This document shows, piece by piece, positions 1 to 5,625 of a stretch of DNA of 16,216 nucleotides. This DNA comes from Lachnospiraceae bacterium UBA3310. Lineage in GTDB: Bacteria; Bacillota; Clostridia; Lachnospirales; Lachnospiraceae. The translations under genes were made by a program, and so were the position numbers. Under the pieces are notes generated by a model that saw nothing but the letters and a program-made list of their open reading frames with translations, was not told the origin of the DNA and did not search any database. Within the stretch, counting starts at the first letter, position 1. Every line of letters starts with the position of its first letter. The stretch spans positions 1 through 16,216 of the forward strand of contig DESQ01000008.1 of the NCBI GenBank assembly GCA_002361355.1, written 5' to 3'.

Positions 1-32
1 TGACATTTCTTAGCTGGACTTTTTTATCTATC

Positions 33-56
33 GCTATCCGCTTATGCGGTTTTAGC
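33..56 (-). other. Weak hairpin over the 3' end of the sugar permease gene
   Basis: Arms GCTA (33-36) / TAGC (53-56) and CCGC (38-41) / GCGG (46-49) form a short hairpin that includes the permease stop codon. On the minus strand it is followed by an A-rich rather than a T-rich run, so it does not look like a standard intrinsic terminator. It may only be a 3'-end stabilising structure. Nothing else is recognisable in 1-51. Confidence 0.25.
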
Positions 57-1068
57 CTTTTTTCTTTTTGGTAAACTGTCCGCTTCTGCGCACCAGATCC
101 AACAACACCGCAAATACCACAATGATACCGATTACGAGACGCTGGATACCTACCTGTGCGCCAATCATATTAAGACCATTCTCCAGAGTCTGCCATACCG
201 CCGCACCTGCCAGCGTGCCCAAAAGAATACCTGTGCCGCCCAGAGGTGACACACCGCCGATTACGCCTGCGGCAACACCGTACATCTCATACATATTACC
301 TGCTTCCATGTTACCCATGCCGGCCTGTGCACACAGAATCAATCCCACTACCCAGGAGCACACCGCGCTGACAAGATACGTCTTTGTGGTCGTCGCCACC
401 ACGTTGACGCCGGAAAGCTTTGCCGCGTCAATGTTGGAACCGATGGCGTATATGTGTCTTCCTGTCCTTGTCTTGGAAAGCAGGAAGAAGAAAATGACAA
501 ACATGATGATGGCGATCCAGAAGGTATTGTAAATACCCAGCGTTGTTCCGTAGTAGAAGAAGTTCTGGAAACTGTCGCCCGCTTCTTTGCCGATACCCGT
601 CGCAATCGCGTCTGTATTACGGTTATTGTTTACCATGTACGCGATACCACGGCCCACAAACATCGTGCCCAGTGTTGCAATGAAGGGCGGGAGCTTAAAC
701 TTACCTACCAGAATGCCGTTGATCACACCGATCACCAGACAGCAGATCAGGGCAATAAAAACTGCCAGGAACGGGTTCATTCCCATTGTCATAAGTGTCG
801 CCGATATCATAGCGCTCATCGCCACGATGGAACCGATGGACAAGTCAATGTTTCCCGTGATCAAAACGTAGCTCTGTGCGATACCGATTAGCAGATATTT
901 GGACATGGATCGCAGCAAATTCAAAATGTTATTGCCGGAAAAGACCGCCGGATTGATCAGGCCGAATGCTATGTAAATAATGATCAGGCCGACGAAAGCG
1001 GTGAGCGCCGCTCCCATTCCCTTAACCGCCAAAAGCTTTTTAATGGGGCTCTGCTTTGTGTTGTTCAT
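52..1068 (-). CDS. mglC: CUT2-family sugar ABC transporter permease (MglC/RbsC-like)
   Basis: Inner-membrane permease of a monosaccharide importer of the galactose/methyl-galactoside or ribose type; it forms the channel through which the sugar is driven by the paired ATPase. The 338-residue protein is almost entirely hydrophobic helices and carries the family motif TGNIDLSIGS near residues 71-80, where most relatives have TGGIDLSVGS. A late GGVSPLGGTG segment is also typical. The chosen start is the ATG at 1068: it follows the ATPase stop by one base and has AGGAGG inside the end of the ATPase gene. A start 16 codons further upstream would overlap the ATPase and adds a basic, non-conserved tail. 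Coupled translation with the upstream ATPase is likely. Exact sugar specificity cannot be read from the sequence, so the symbol is tentative. Confidence 0.85.
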   Translation of the reverse strand: MNNTKQSPIKKLLAVKGMGAALTAFVGLIIIYIAFGLINPAVFSGNNILNLLRSMSKYLLIGIAQSYVLITGNIDLSIGSIVAMSAMISATLMTMGMNPFLAVFIALICCLVIGVINGILVGKFKLPPFIATLGTMFVGRGIAYMVNNNRNTDAIATGIGKEAGDSFQNFFYYGTTLGIYNTFWIAIIMFVIFFFLLSKTRTGRHIYAIGSNIDAAKLSGVNVVATTTKTYLVSAVCSWVVGLILCAQAGMGNMEAGNMYEMYGVAAGVIGGVSPLGGTGILLGTLAGAAVWQTLENGLNMIGAQVGIQRLVIGIIVVFAVLLDLVRRSGQFTKKKKG

Positions 1069-1069
1069 T

Positions 1070-2599
1070 TTATACTTCCTCCTTGCCGCTCTGGCTGTTG
1101 ATTTTCTTATCCTCAAAGGTTGTCGCCAGTGTCAGGATCTCGTTCTGTGTCGTATCCTTTGCCATGACTTCTCCTGTAATTCTGCCGTCGCACATAACAA
1201 TGATCCGATCTGCGATTCCCATGACTTCCGGCATCTCCGAGGAGACGAACATCACGGCGATACCCTGCTGTTTAAGCTCATTCATCAGATTGTAAATCTC
1301 TACCTTTGCGCCCACGTCAATACCTCTTGTAGGCTCGTCAAAAATAACCACTCTGGAATCCCTTGCCAGCCATTTTCCGACTACTACCTTCTGCTGGTTA
1401 CCACCGGAGAGATTTCCGGAATCCACGTCTATGCTCGGCGTCTTAATCCGCAGCTCTTCCACCGCCTTATCGCACAACGCAGTCTCCTTCGCATTATTTA
1501 TCACGCCCAGCTTATTGCAGACAATATCAAGATTCGGCAGCGCCAGATTATGTCTGATACTCAGCTTTGTGCAAAGACCGTCTTTTTTCCGATCTTCCGG
1601 CGCCAGCACAACACCGTTTCTGATCGCATCCATGGGGCACTTGATTTCCACTTCTTTGTCATCCACATAGATCTCGCCGCTCTCCTTCGGGTCAACCCCG
1701 AAAATCGCTCTGGTCGTCTCTGTGCGCCCTGCGCCCATCAGACCCGCGAAACCTACAATCTCGCCCTCATAAACGGAGAAATTGATGTCGCGCACCATCT
1801 TCCCGGCATTCAGATGTTTCACCTCAAATACTTTTTTCCCCTTTTTACACTCTACACGCGGAAACTTTTCCTTAATTTCCCGACCTACCATGTAGCTGAT
1901 AATCTGCTCCATCGTGACGCTGCCAAACTCCATACTGGTGATATACTGGCCGTCCCGCATGATCGTCACACGATCTACAATATGCTGTAACTCTTCAAGA
2001 CGGTGGGATATGTATACGATACCTTTTCCCTCAGATTTTAATTTCTTTATAATTCGGAAAAGATCTTCGATCTCCCTCGCCGTCAGCGATGAAGTGGGCT
2101 CATCCATAATCAGGATCTTCGCATTGATAGAGAGCGCCTTTGCAATTTCCACCATCTGCTGTTTCGATACCGGCAAATCGCCCACGGTCTGTTTCGGGTC
2201 GATATCAATTTTTAAGTCATCCAGTATCCTCTTTGCTTCCGCTTCCATCTTCGCGTTGTTCAGTGACAAGCCCTTACTGATCTCACGGCCCAGAAACATG
2301 TTCTCTGCCACCGAAAGATGGCGGCACATGTTCAACTCCTGATGGATAATCGCAACGCCCGCCTCCTGTGCCTGCTTCGGTGTCAAATCTCCGTACTCTT
2401 TTCCGAAAATTTTCAGCGAACCTTCATCCCTTGTATACACGCCGCTCAAAACTTTCATCAGCGTAGACTTACCCGCGCCGTTTTCTCCCAAAAGCGCCAT
2501 CACTTCACCGGAGCGAAGCTCAAAGTTGACATGATCAAGCGCTTTTACACCGGGGAATGACTTACATATGTTTTCCATAGAGACGATAATCTCGTTCAT
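1070..2599 (-). CDS. mglA: Sugar ABC transporter ATP-binding protein (MglA-like, two ABC domains)
   Basis: Cytoplasmic ATPase that powers a CUT2 monosaccharide importer together with the permease encoded just downstream. At 509 residues it has the usual length of MglA/RbsA, which hold two nucleotide-binding domains in one chain. The first domain has a canonical Walker A (GENGAGKST, residues 38-46) and Walker B (ILIMDEPTSSL) but a degenerate signature (PVSKQQ). The second has a degenerate Walker A (GLMGAGRTE) but an intact signature (LSGGNQQK) and Walker B (VVIFDEPTRG). This asymmetry is normal for the family. The ATG at 2599 is preceded by AAGGAGGGG about nine bases upstream. A promoter lies immediately upstream, so the pair appears to be transcribed as ATPase-permease. 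The expected periplasmic-type sugar-binding protein gene is not next to it in this window. Confidence 0.9.
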   Translation of the reverse strand: MNEIIVSMENICKSFPGVKALDHVNFELRSGEVMALLGENGAGKSTLMKVLSGVYTRDEGSLKIFGKEYGDLTPKQAQEAGVAIIHQELNMCRHLSVAENMFLGREISKGLSLNNAKMEAEAKRILDDLKIDIDPKQTVGDLPVSKQQMVEIAKALSINAKILIMDEPTSSLTAREIEDLFRIIKKLKSEGKGIVYISHRLEELQHIVDRVTIMRDGQYITSMEFGSVTMEQIISYMVGREIKEKFPRVECKKGKKVFEVKHLNAGKMVRDINFSVYEGEIVGFAGLMGAGRTETTRAIFGVDPKESGEIYVDDKEVEIKCPMDAIRNGVVLAPEDRKKDGLCTKLSIRHNLALPNLDIVCNKLGVINNAKETALCDKAVEELRIKTPSIDVDSGNLSGGNQQKVVVGKWLARDSRVVIFDEPTRGIDVGAKVEIYNLMNELKQQGIAVMFVSSEMPEVMGIADRIIVMCDGRITGEVMAKDTTQNEILTLATTFEDKKINSQSGKEEV

Positions 2600-2629
2600 C
2601 CGCTAACCCCTCCTTGTTTCTGTAATTTT

Positions 2630-2657
2630 AGTATAGCAGAATCCTGTTTTTGCAAAA
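2630..2657 (-). promoter_or_regulatory. Probable promoter of the sugar importer operon
   Basis: On the minus strand TATACT (2630-2635) is preceded by TGC, giving an extended -10 (TGnTATACT). TTTTGC (2652-2657) lies 16 bases further upstream as a weak -35; TTGCAA (2650-2655) is an alternative at 14. Transcription would start about 25 bases before the ATPase start codon. Confidence 0.5.
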
Positions 2658-2661
2658 GGGT

Positions 2662-2691
2662 GGGGGATTTTTGTTTTATGGGGGGATTTTT
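2662..2691. repeat. G-rich direct repeat upstream of the sugar importer promoter
   Basis: The 11-mer GGGGGATTTTT occurs at 2662-2672 and again at 2681-2691, 19 bases apart start to start, directly upstream of the putative -35. This is close to two helical turns and would suit a dimeric regulator, but it may also be low-complexity sequence. The rest of the 2600-2785 gap shows no gene. Confidence 0.4.
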
Positions 2692-2785
2692 ATGCAATTT
2701 TTACATTTTGATAGAAAAATGGAAAATAATTCCGAAATGTTGCATATAGAACATGCTTAAATTTCACCTGAAAAGGTCAGAATTG

Positions 2786-3634
2786 TCAAAAATGAATGCC
2801 CAAAAGCCCGGTCAATGCGCCCGCACCTACACCGATCGCATACAAAAGCGCAAAAATCCGCAGATTTTCCTTCCCGTCTTCATTCACCCTGAGCAGCACT
2901 AAATAACCCACGCCCGATCCTGACAGAAGTCCGGCCATCAGCGAACCTGCGCTCAACACGCCACCCAAATAAAGTTGGGTGAGAACCACGGAAGAAGCGC
3001 AATTCGGAATCATGCCCACCAAAGCCGAAAGAAACAGACTAAGGGCCGGCCTGCCCTGAACAAGTCCTGCCAGCGTCTCCTCCCCGATCAGTGCAATGGC
3101 AAAATTCAAAATCAGGGAAACTACTATTATATATAGGAAGATTTTCCATGTGTGATGAAATGCCGATCTCCAAACGCCCTTCTCGCAGTGGCAGTGATGG
3201 CGCTCGCACAAATGCCCGATCTGCATCTCCACATTTTTTCGAAAAAGGAAATCTACAAGAAATCCCAGCACGATCGCAAAGATCACTTTCAGCAAAAGAA
3301 TCTTTCCGATCATGGAAGGCGCTACATTCTCAGATATCATAATGGGAAGCATCTCGTCAGAGGTGGACAAAAACACAGCTATCAAAGTTCCCAGCGTAAT
3401 GATTCTGCCCGCATACAGATTTGCCGCAGCAGCCGAAAAACCACACTGCGGGAAAATACCGAGAAAACCGCCGATCGCCGGCCCAGCCTTTCCGGATCTT
3501 TTGACAACCTCCTGCATTTTCCCTCCCGTCCAGTGTTCCAGACATTCCATCGCAAGATAAGTCAGAAAGAGAAACGGCAAAAGCCTGAGGGCGTCTATAC
3601 AAGTGTCATAAAACACATCCAAGAAGATATCCAT
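2786..3634 (-). CDS. Putative heavy-metal exporter permease (ArsP_2/DUF2899-like)
   Basis: Integral membrane protein of 282 residues with about eight to ten hydrophobic segments, resembling the putative 10-TM heavy-metal exporter family annotated as arsenic efflux or putative manganese transporter. The two halves carry related motifs: FPQCGFS (residues 61-67) followed by a helix with AGRIITLGTLIA, and IPNCASS (209-215) followed by LGGVLSAGSLMA. This suggests an internal, probably inverted, duplication with one conserved Cys per half. A His/Cys-rich cytoplasmic loop (HLCERHHCHC, 141-150) is a likely metal-binding site. The start chosen is the ATG at 3634, with GGAGG four bases upstream; an open frame runs 50 codons further but passes through the promoter and leader hairpin. 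The gene stands alone, divergent from comFB. Substrate is inferred (Mn or As/other metal) and uncertain. Confidence 0.7.
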   Translation of the reverse strand: MDIFLDVFYDTCIDALRLLPFLFLTYLAMECLEHWTGGKMQEVVKRSGKAGPAIGGFLGIFPQCGFSAAAANLYAGRIITLGTLIAVFLSTSDEMLPIMISENVAPSMIGKILLLKVIFAIVLGFLVDFLFRKNVEMQIGHLCERHHCHCEKGVWRSAFHHTWKIFLYIIVVSLILNFAIALIGEETLAGLVQGRPALSLFLSALVGMIPNCASSVVLTQLYLGGVLSAGSLMAGLLSGSGVGYLVLLRVNEDGKENLRIFALLYAIGVGAGALTGLLGIHF

Positions 3635-3651
3635 AATTCCTCCATACTGGT

Positions 3652-3675
3652 TTGCCCATACCAGAGGTATGGCAA
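3652..3675 (-). promoter_or_regulatory. Hairpin/inverted repeat in the leader of the metal-exporter-like gene
   Basis: Near-perfect inverted repeat: arm TTGCCCATACC (3652-3662), a three-base loop and arm GGTATGGCAA (3666-3675), with a single bulged C. It lies between the predicted transcription start and the ribosome binding site of the downstream permease. As DNA it could be an operator. As RNA, its CCAUACCUC side can also pair with GUAUGGAGG, which includes the Shine-Dalgarno sequence. Confidence 0.6.
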
Positions 3676-3689
3676 TAATCACCGAATAT

Positions 3690-3717
3690 ATGATACCATT
3701 CTTACAAAAAAAAGCAA
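3690..3717 (-). promoter_or_regulatory. Promoter of the metal-exporter-like permease
   Basis: Minus strand: TATCAT (3690-3695) with an upstream TGG (extended -10), and TTGCTT (3712-3717) at a spacing of 16. The implied leader is about 50 bases and contains the inverted repeat at 3652-3675. Confidence 0.55.
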
Positions 3718-3783
3718 GTATGAGTAATTTTGCACAAAAAACACACGTTTTTCCTTTTTCACTAACCTTTTGCGAAATAAACA

Positions 3784-3812
3784 TTGATTCTTTAGGAAAA
3801 ATATACTAATAT
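3784..3812 (+). promoter_or_regulatory. Probable promoter of the comFB-like gene
   Basis: TTGATT (3784-3789) and TAATAT (3807-3812) with a 17-base spacer, followed by a short leader and a good GGGAGG ribosome binding site at about 3832-3837. No second gene fits in the 3635-3843 gap. Confidence 0.5.
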
Positions 3813-3843
3813 AGAGTTGTGTAACAAATGAGGGAGGTTCAAA

Positions 3844-4113
3844 ATGGAAGGCTTAAAAAATATCATGGAAGATGCCGTGGAATATCAGCTTAATAAATTG
3901 CTGCCCACAATGCCTGAAGTTTGTTCTTGTGATAACTGCAAACTGGACATGATGTCTTATGCGTTGAACAGGCTTTCACCCCAATACGTACGTACAGATA
4001 CCGGCGCGCTTTATCAAAAGTTAAGCAATTATCAGCCGCAGGCTGAAGTAGAGATTATGACCACAGTGGTATCCGCAATCAACAAAATAGGTTCGCACCC
4101 TTCGCATGGGTGA
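3844..4113 (+). CDS. comFB: ComFB family protein
   Basis: Small cytoplasmic protein of 89 residues that matches the late competence development ComFB family, about the size of the B. subtilis protein. The diagnostic cysteine cluster CSCDNC (C27, C29, C32) followed by D35 and a LNRLSPQYV segment is present; in the family these cysteines are thought to bind zinc. ComFB-domain proteins in cyanobacteria have been shown to bind cyclic di-GMP, so a second-messenger receptor role is possible here, but this is family knowledge and not visible in the sequence. The ATG has GGGAGG seven bases upstream. The gene is monocistronic, ending in a terminator shared with the convergent CarD-like gene. A CheC/FliY-like gene lies 0.8 kb away. 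There is no competence operon in the window, so a competence role is not supported by context. Confidence 0.85.
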   Translation: MEGLKNIMEDAVEYQLNKLLPTMPEVCSCDNCKLDMMSYALNRLSPQYVRTDTGALYQKLSNYQPQAEVEIMTTVVSAINKIGSHPSHG

Positions 4114-4140
4114 GATAATTTGTCTGTCAATCAAAATCAA

Positions 4141-4170
4141 AAACCGAGTGCAAACGCACCCGGTTTTTTT
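4141..4170. terminator. Bidirectional intrinsic terminator between comFB and the CarD-like gene
   Basis: Stem ACCGAGTGC (4143-4151) / GCACCCGGT (4156-4164) with one A:C mismatch and a 4-base loop, followed by seven Ts on the plus strand. The flanking As give a T-run on the minus strand as well. The stop codon of the CarD-like gene sits in the plus-strand T-run, so both convergent genes use this one element. Confidence 0.85.
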
Positions 4171-4678
4171 ATATATTCTGTTTGTCTACCGCCTCAGTGA
4201 TATAGGCCTCAACATTCTCCTTCGGTATGGAGAGCGCCAGTGAAATTTCACTGTAGAGAAGCTCTTCCGCCTTGTGCAGATACTGCTCGTCCGAGGAAAG
4301 TACTTTCTTTCCCTCATCAATCCGGCTTCTCTTGCGCTGATACAGCGTCTTGATAATCTGCACCAGGCTTTTGGAATCATAGGTGCGGATCGCCTCCTTG
4401 TAAGTCTGCTCCCTGCGCTTTTCCTCCTGAATCCAGACGGTATCTATCTCCGTAATGTGCGCAATCAGCTTCTCCGCCTCTTCCTTATTCATGATTCTGC
4501 GCATGACTATTTTATCATTATTCACCGGTGTGTAAATCGTGCTCGCCTTCTCAAAAACAGGCTCCAGCACATAGTACTTCTTTTCTTTGTCTAACCGGTC
4601 AATAGGATTTCCCGTAATGTCAACAACGCGACAGACACCATGTCCGCCGCACATAATCAATTCACCCTTCTCAAACAT
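4169..4678 (-). CDS. CarD family transcriptional regulator
   Basis: 169-residue cytoplasmic protein with an N-terminal CarD/CdnL/TRCF-type RNA polymerase interaction domain (residues 1 to about 65: an FEKGELIMCGGHGVCRV start, then a strand-rich segment KYYVLEPVFEKASTIYTPV) and a largely helical C-terminal half (about 65-160) as in CarD/CdnL proteins. Members bind the RNA polymerase beta subunit and stabilise or modulate open complexes at promoters. The ATG at 4678 is preceded by GGAGGGG, an excellent site, and the length is typical of the family. It appears monocistronic, with its own weak promoter and the shared terminator overlapping its stop codon. Clostridial genomes often carry several CarD-like paralogues, so the target promoters cannot be inferred. 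Confidence 0.85.
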   Translation of the reverse strand: MFEKGELIMCGGHGVCRVVDITGNPIDRLDKEKKYYVLEPVFEKASTIYTPVNNDKIVMRRIMNKEEAEKLIAHITEIDTVWIQEEKRREQTYKEAIRTYDSKSLVQIIKTLYQRKRSRIDEGKKVLSSDEQYLHKAEELLYSEISLALSIPKENVEAYITEAVDKQNI

Positions 4679-4728
4679 AATGCCCCTCCAAATTTTCTGA
4701 GCCTTGCCTACAGTACCCCTTACCTAAC

Positions 4729-4737
4729 ATCTTAGCA
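4729..4737 (-). promoter_or_regulatory. Possible extended -10 element of the CarD-like gene
   Basis: Minus strand reads TGCTAAGAT at this position, matching TGnTAnnnT, about 50 bases before the start codon. No convincing -35 hexamer lies at the right distance. The rest of the 4679-4884 gap shows no gene. Confidence 0.35.
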
Positions 4738-4884
4738 CTTAAAAACTTTCCTCGTAAGTACTTTTTAAATGGAAAAACTATTTTCGGCACATTTTACGGC
4801 ATAAATCGTCTTCTCTGTTGTGAAAATCTGCTAAAAAATCATGTCTGAAAAAGCGATTCCTGAAAAATACCCCCTGTTACTTAT

Positions 4885-5487
4885 CTACCGTGCTTTAAAA
4901 TTATCACAGATAAATCTCATCTCCTCCATCGGAAAGATACGGATCATAATACCCCGCAGCAGCTTCGCGGCCTCAAAGCGGGAAAGAATAATAACCATCT
5001 CATTTCCGGGAAAAGGAAGAATATCTATAGAATCCACATCCTCCTTGCCATTCACTAACGTCGCCTTCGGCGGGTTAATATCCACCGTCTTACCGATCAT
5101 TTCCGTGAGCGAGATCGCCGAAGATCCCATCATCTGGTTCATCACTTCCGACACACAGGACAGATGCATCTCGTTTAGCTCCCCGGGCGCCGCAGTCCCC
5201 GATCCTCCCATCATCAGATCCATAACTACCTTGACATCATTTTCCTTGAACATTAAAAGATTATTGCCATGAAAATCGTCCTTGTAATCAATCTGAACCG
5301 TCACACTTCCCATACCGAATGCCAGCAGGATATTTTTAATGTCCGCACTGTTGACAACCTTCACCGAGGGCGGACTGACCGTGATAACCTGTCTGGTCAG
5401 CGCATTCAACGAAGTCGCTGAATGCGCCATACAGATTTGTGATACCTCTGCCATTTTATCCTGATCTAATGGTGATAGTTGTCCCAT
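4885..5487 (-). CDS. CheC/FliY-N-like protein (chemotaxis CheY-P phosphatase family)
   Basis: 200-residue protein resembling CheC and the N-terminal half of the flagellar switch protein FliY, which dephosphorylate CheY-P. These proteins contain two pseudo-symmetric helices each with an E-x-x-N active site. Here the first copy reads EVSQ (E14, Q17) followed by AHSATSLNAL, and the second EVMN (E114, N117) followed by GSSAISLTEM, spaced almost as in CheC. So the second site looks intact and the first has Asn replaced by Gln. The N-terminal wording (LSPLDQDKMAEVSQ) resembles FliY more than CheC, but there is no C-terminal SpoA/FliN domain and the frame ends cleanly. The start at 5487 has AGAAGGA about 11 bases upstream. 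It is apparently a single-gene unit with no flagellar or chemotaxis gene beside it here. Confidence 0.7.
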   Translation of the reverse strand: MGQLSPLDQDKMAEVSQICMAHSATSLNALTRQVITVSPPSVKVVNSADIKNILLAFGMGSVTVQIDYKDDFHGNNLLMFKENDVKVVMDLMMGGSGTAAPGELNEMHLSCVSEVMNQMMGSSAISLTEMIGKTVDINPPKATLVNGKEDVDSIDILPFPGNEMVIILSRFEAAKLLRGIMIRIFPMEEMRFICDNFKAR

Positions 5488-5526
5488 AGCCTGCTACATC
5501 CTTCTCAAATATAGTGATAGTTATCC
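5472..5526 (-). repeat. 13-base direct repeat flanking the start of the CheC/FliY-like gene
   Basis: GTGATAGTTGTCC (5472-5484) and GTGATAGTTATCC (5514-5526) differ at one base and are 42 bases apart, about four helical turns. One copy is in the leader just downstream of the predicted transcription start, the other spans codons 2-6. The placement suits a repressor roadblock or an RNA-level element, although chance duplication is possible. Confidence 0.45.
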
Positions 5527-5546
5527 GATGTTAGTCTCTCTATAAT

Positions 5547-5576
5547 ACTATACCTTATTCCGAGCCCTTCACGCAA
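5547..5576 (-). promoter_or_regulatory. Promoter of the CheC/FliY-like gene
   Basis: Minus strand TTGCGT (5571-5576) and TATAGT (5547-5552) with an 18-base spacer, giving a leader of about 50 bases. It looks like a housekeeping promoter; no flagellar sigma-28 pattern was found at a sensible position. Confidence 0.5.
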
Positions 5577-5600
5577 CATCTTATTTGGAAAAATGTAGAT

Positions 5601-5617
5601 AAAAAAAGTATTTTTTT
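5601..5617 (-). terminator. Possible A/T-only hairpin at the end of the FtsX operon
   Basis: Seven As and seven Ts separated by three bases, just after the FtsX permease stop codon and in an overall A/T run. It could end transcription of the five-gene block, but the stem has no G:C pairs, so the call is weak. Confidence 0.3.
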
Positions 5618-5625
5618 AAAATTTT

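Noticed and set aside
980..1990. Long open frame on the plus strand opposite the sugar ATPase
   Set aside because: It is the antisense shadow of a clear ABC ATPase. The translation has no recognisable domain.
2660..2690. Possible G-quadruplex in the G-rich runs before the sugar operon
   Set aside because: Only three G-runs of sufficient length occur together; a fourth is lacking.
3634..3690. yybP-ykoY manganese riboswitch in front of the permease
   Set aside because: The leader is only about 50 bases and lacks the conserved two-helix core. Only a simple hairpin is present.
3635..3784. 50-residue N-terminal extension of the metal-exporter-like permease
   Set aside because: It would be translated across the predicted promoter and leader hairpin. 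The ATG at 3634 has a good ribosome binding site and gives the usual length.
4770..4800. Flagellar sigma-28 promoter on the minus strand (GCCGAAAA near a TAAA)
   Set aside because: The TAAA lies only a few bases from the GCCGA-like box instead of about 15 bases, so the geometry is wrong.
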